Source of the DNA: JBEEPE01 sp964489645
GTDB taxonomy: Bacteria; Verrucomicrobiota; Verrucomicrobiia; Chthoniobacterales; Chthoniobacteraceae
Direction: 5' to 3'
Length of the DNA stretch: 64,000 bases
Assembly (NCBI GenBank): GCA_964489645.1
Contig: CAZAZT010000002.1
Location: forward strand, 11,900-75,899
Every line of letters begins with the position of its first letter. The stretch's first letter is position 1. A program made the translations under genes and the position numbers. Shown here in pieces: positions 61,991 to 64,000 of this stretch. The notes beneath the pieces were generated by a model that ran no database searches, was not told the DNA's origin, and saw only the letters and a list, made by a program, of their open reading frames with translations.

Positions 61991-63697
61991 ATGACCCCTG
62001 TGCGTCTTTTTAGCTTCTTCCGACATCTTCCCGTCGCGGCGGGATTGTGTCTGTTGATCGCGGGACTTGCGCGCGGGATTGCGGAGGAACCTCCGCAGTG
62101 GAAGCGCTTCGCCGTTTCAACGGTCCATCCGCTGGCTTCCCAAGCGGCTGTTTCAACCTTTGAAAAGGGCGGAAATGCCGTCGACGCAGCGATTGCAGCG
62201 GCGCTGACCCTTGGGGTCGTTGATGGCCATAACTCTGGCATTGGAGGAGGGTGCTTCATCCTCATCCGCGCTTCTGACGGCCGGATCACGTGTTTGGACG
62301 GACGCGAAACCGCGCCCATTTCCTCGCACCGGGACATGTTCGTGAGGGATGGAGCGGTGGACCATCAGGCGAGCGTGACCGGCCCGCTTGCCGCGGGGGT
62401 ACCGGGCGCCTTGAGAGCCTACGAGGCTGCGCTTTCGCGCCATGGGAAAATGCGGCTTGAGCAGATTCTGCGTCCGGCCGCCGATCTCGCAGAGAACGGT
62501 TTTCCGATCGATGAAGTGCTGGCATCGCGCATCGCAGCGGTGCGTGCGGATCTCGCAAGGTTCCCCGCAAGTCGCGCGATTTTCTTGGCTCCCGACGGGA
62601 CCGGATGGCCGAAAGGCCACGTTTTACGGCAGCGCGACTTGGCAGAGACCTACCGCCAGATCGCGGAGCACGGATGCGGTTGGTTCTACGAAGGGGATTT
62701 CGCGATCCGCACGGAAAGGTGGATGCGGTCAAACGGCGGGATTTTGACCGCCAAGGATTTTGCGAGCTATCGGGCCGTCGAGCGTGAGCCCTTGCGCACC
62801 GAGTATCGCGGGCATCAGATTGTCGGGATGCCCCCGCCGAGCAGTGGCGGAGTTCATGTGGCTCAGATTCTTGGGCTTACAGAAGCACTTCCCTCAGGGT
62901 CGGGCACTGCCCGTCGGATGCATTGGATGGCGGAGTCGATGAAGTTGGCTTTTGCGGATCGCGCGCATTGGCTTGGTGATCCGGATTTCACGGGGGTTCC
63001 AAAGGGTCTGGTAGCACCCGCCTACCTCGCTTCACTGGCGAAGAGAATCGATCCGCAACGCGTCGTGGAGGTCGAGCGGCATGGTCTACCACCTCACTGG
63101 GAGGGAGATATCTTTGGAAAACATACGACCCACCTTTGCACAGCGGATTCCGAGGGGAACTGGGTGGCACTGACGCAAACCATCAACACGACCTTCGGCA
63201 GCAAGGTGGTGGTGCCGGGGACCGGTGTGATGTTGAACAACGAGATGGACGATTTTTCCACGCAACCCGGTGTGCCCAATGCGTTCGGGCTCGTTGGCAC
63301 TGAAGCCAACTCGATCGCTCCGCGGAAACGCCCCCTCTCGAGCATGAGCCCGACCCTTGTTCTGAAAGACAACCAGCCGGTCCTCGCGACGGGTGCGGCC
63401 GGGGGCCCCACCATCATCACGCAGGTGGCACTCGTCATTTCGGGCGTCCTTGAGCTTGGCCTTGACCCGGTGAAAGCGCTTGAGCAGCCCCGTTTTCATC
63501 ATCAATGGCGGCCTGACCGTCTGAAGATCGAGGCTTCCGTGGACCCCGAATCGATCAAGGCTCTCGAGGGGATGGGACATCCTGTCGCAAAAACCGGTCG
63601 GTTTGGAGCATGTCAGATCATCTTGAAACATCGGGCCTCAGGGGATCTTTGGCCGGCTCACGACCCACGCGTCCCGGGCGCATCGATGGGGCGATGA
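61991..63697 (+). CDS. Gamma-glutamyltransferase
   Basis: The 568-residue exported enzyme has a signal peptide (FRHLPVAAGLCLLIAGLARG), the large-subunit segment GGNAVDAAIAAALTLGVVDG and GIGGGCF at about 75-82, and the autoprocessing site HTTHLCTADSEG, where Thr379 would become the N-terminal nucleophile of the small subunit. The later GGPTIITQV and PRFHHQW segments also fit. It transfers or hydrolyses the gamma-glutamyl group of glutathione and related peptides outside the cytoplasm. The start at ATG 61991 is preferred to an in-frame TTG at 61985. Confidence 0.93.
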   Translation: MTPVRLFSFFRHLPVAAGLCLLIAGLARGIAEEPPQWKRFAVSTVHPLASQAAVSTFEKGGNAVDAAIAAALTLGVVDGHNSGIGGGCFILIRASDGRITCLDGRETAPISSHRDMFVRDGAVDHQASVTGPLAAGVPGALRAYEAALSRHGKMRLEQILRPAADLAENGFPIDEVLASRIAAVRADLARFPASRAIFLAPDGTGWPKGHVLRQRDLAETYRQIAEHGCGWFYEGDFAIRTERWMRSNGGILTAKDFASYRAVEREPLRTEYRGHQIVGMPPPSSGGVHVAQILGLTEALPSGSGTARRMHWMAESMKLAFADRAHWLGDPDFTGVPKGLVAPAYLASLAKRIDPQRVVEVERHGLPPHWEGDIFGKHTTHLCTADSEGNWVALTQTINTTFGSKVVVPGTGVMLNNEMDDFSTQPGVPNAFGLVGTEANSIAPRKRPLSSMSPTLVLKDNQPVLATGAAGGPTIITQVALVISGVLELGLDPVKALEQPRFHHQWRPDRLKIEASVDPESIKALEGMGHPVAKTGRFGACQIILKHRASGDLWPAHDPRVPGASMGR

Positions 63698-63789
63698 TGA
63701 AGCCCGTCGAAGGGATGATCTCGTACACCGCGCGTCGTGCGCAGGCCCAGAGACCCGCGACCGCTGCAGTTCCTCCTCAAGCGATGAGG

Positions 63790-63875
63790 TGGTGGGCAGG
63801 AGTGGATTCGAACCACTGAAGGCAGAAGCCAGCGGATTTACAGTCCGCCCCGTTTGGCCACTTCGGTACCTACCC
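63790..63875 (-). tRNA. tRNA-Tyr (anticodon GTA)
   Basis: On the minus strand the acceptor arms GGGTAGG and CCTGCCC pair with one G-T. The anticodon loop CTGTAAA gives GTA. A long class II variable arm precedes the T-arm GTGGTTCGAATCCAC. The discriminator A is followed by an encoded CCA at 63790-63792. Total 86 nt. It lies downstream of the RNase P RNA gene on the same strand. Confidence 0.96.
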
Positions 63876-63965
63876 GTTTTTGCGTGGAGCGGAGAACATA
63901 CGCACGCGTCTCCCGACCTGCAAGGCCAATGCAACGCTTGGCTCACGGGGCGAGCACAACGCGAA

Positions 63966-64000
63966 CCAGTGCAGCGGGTGGCGATAAGCCGAATTCTGTC
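63966..64000 (-). ncRNA. rnpB: RNase P RNA, 3' end only
   Basis: Read on the minus strand the window edge begins GACAGAATTCGGCTTATC, the near-universal 3' segment of bacterial RNase P RNA (compare ACAGAACCCGGCTTATC in E. coli). The following GCCACCCGCTGC would be the 3' strand of helix P1. The 5' part lies outside the window and the exact 3' end is approximate. Confidence 0.85.

Noticed and set aside
63638..63946. 102-codon minus-strand frame over tRNA-Tyr
   Set aside because: It is the translation of the tRNA gene and its flanks, a frequent false call.
1..64000. CRISPR arrays, insertion sequences, phage or integrase genes
   Set aside because: No regularly spaced repeats, terminal inverted repeats with transposase, or integrase motifs were seen.

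Overview
The window looks like chromosomal DNA from a GC-rich member of the Verrucomicrobiota or, more broadly, the PVC superphylum. The pointers are three large exported 'PVC-type' proteins that combine a dehydrogenase-like propeller, HEAT-like repeats and a CxxCH cytochrome; three PQQ-like beta-propeller proteins; a DUF1080 domain; and a MoxR/DUF58/BatA/DUF4175 operon. Coding density is high, with many ATGA overlaps. Two 100-N runs mark scaffold joins. One is a true gap that truncates a PrsW-like protease. The other is a false gap flanked by the same 55 bp on both sides.

Layout. 1-2116: two divergently transcribed sigma factors, one RpoD/RpoS-like and cut by the window edge, one ECF, separated by 520 bp. 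2148-7587 (minus): an RTX calcium-binding repeat protein and a PVC heme-binding protein. 7770-20813 (plus): a nine-gene cluster of three PQQ-like propellers, an MFS transporter with a coiled-coil insertion, an EhpF-like adenylating enzyme, an aldehyde-dehydrogenase-type reductase, an iron-type alcohol dehydrogenase, a HemN-like radical SAM protein and a chorismate-lyase-like protein. 20940-22004: a PrsW-like protease running into the gap. 22251-38443 (plus): a MoxR-type operon of eight genes, extended by exported proteins including a squalene-cyclase-fold protein and two unknown repeat proteins. 38540-42635 (minus): a second PVC heme protein and an aminopeptidase P. 42766-48707: a Pal-like lipoprotein, and an AraC regulator divergent from a 1429-residue PVC heme fusion protein. 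48860-53317 (plus): two unknown membrane-anchored helical proteins and a metallophosphoesterase. 53332-55136 (minus): a lipase-maturation-factor-like membrane protein. 55354-64000: tRNA-Phe, folD, a flavoprotein, a nucleotidyltransferase, a kinase-uridylyltransferase fusion, gamma-glutamyltransferase, tRNA-Tyr and the 3' end of RNase P RNA.

The most interesting unit is 7770-20813. Its enzymes form a plausible route: chorismate to an aryl acid (chorismate-lyase-like protein), activation as an acyl-adenylate (EhpF-like), reduction to an aldehyde (ALDH-type) and then an alcohol (Fe-ADH), possible radical SAM tailoring, and export by the MFS protein, with three exported propellers as possible partners outside the cytoplasm. 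I do not recognise this gene set as a described pathway. The function is inferred from family membership and gene order only. The second unit of interest is the extended MoxR operon, which couples cytoplasmic and membrane MoxR/VWA machinery to three exported proteins of unknown role.
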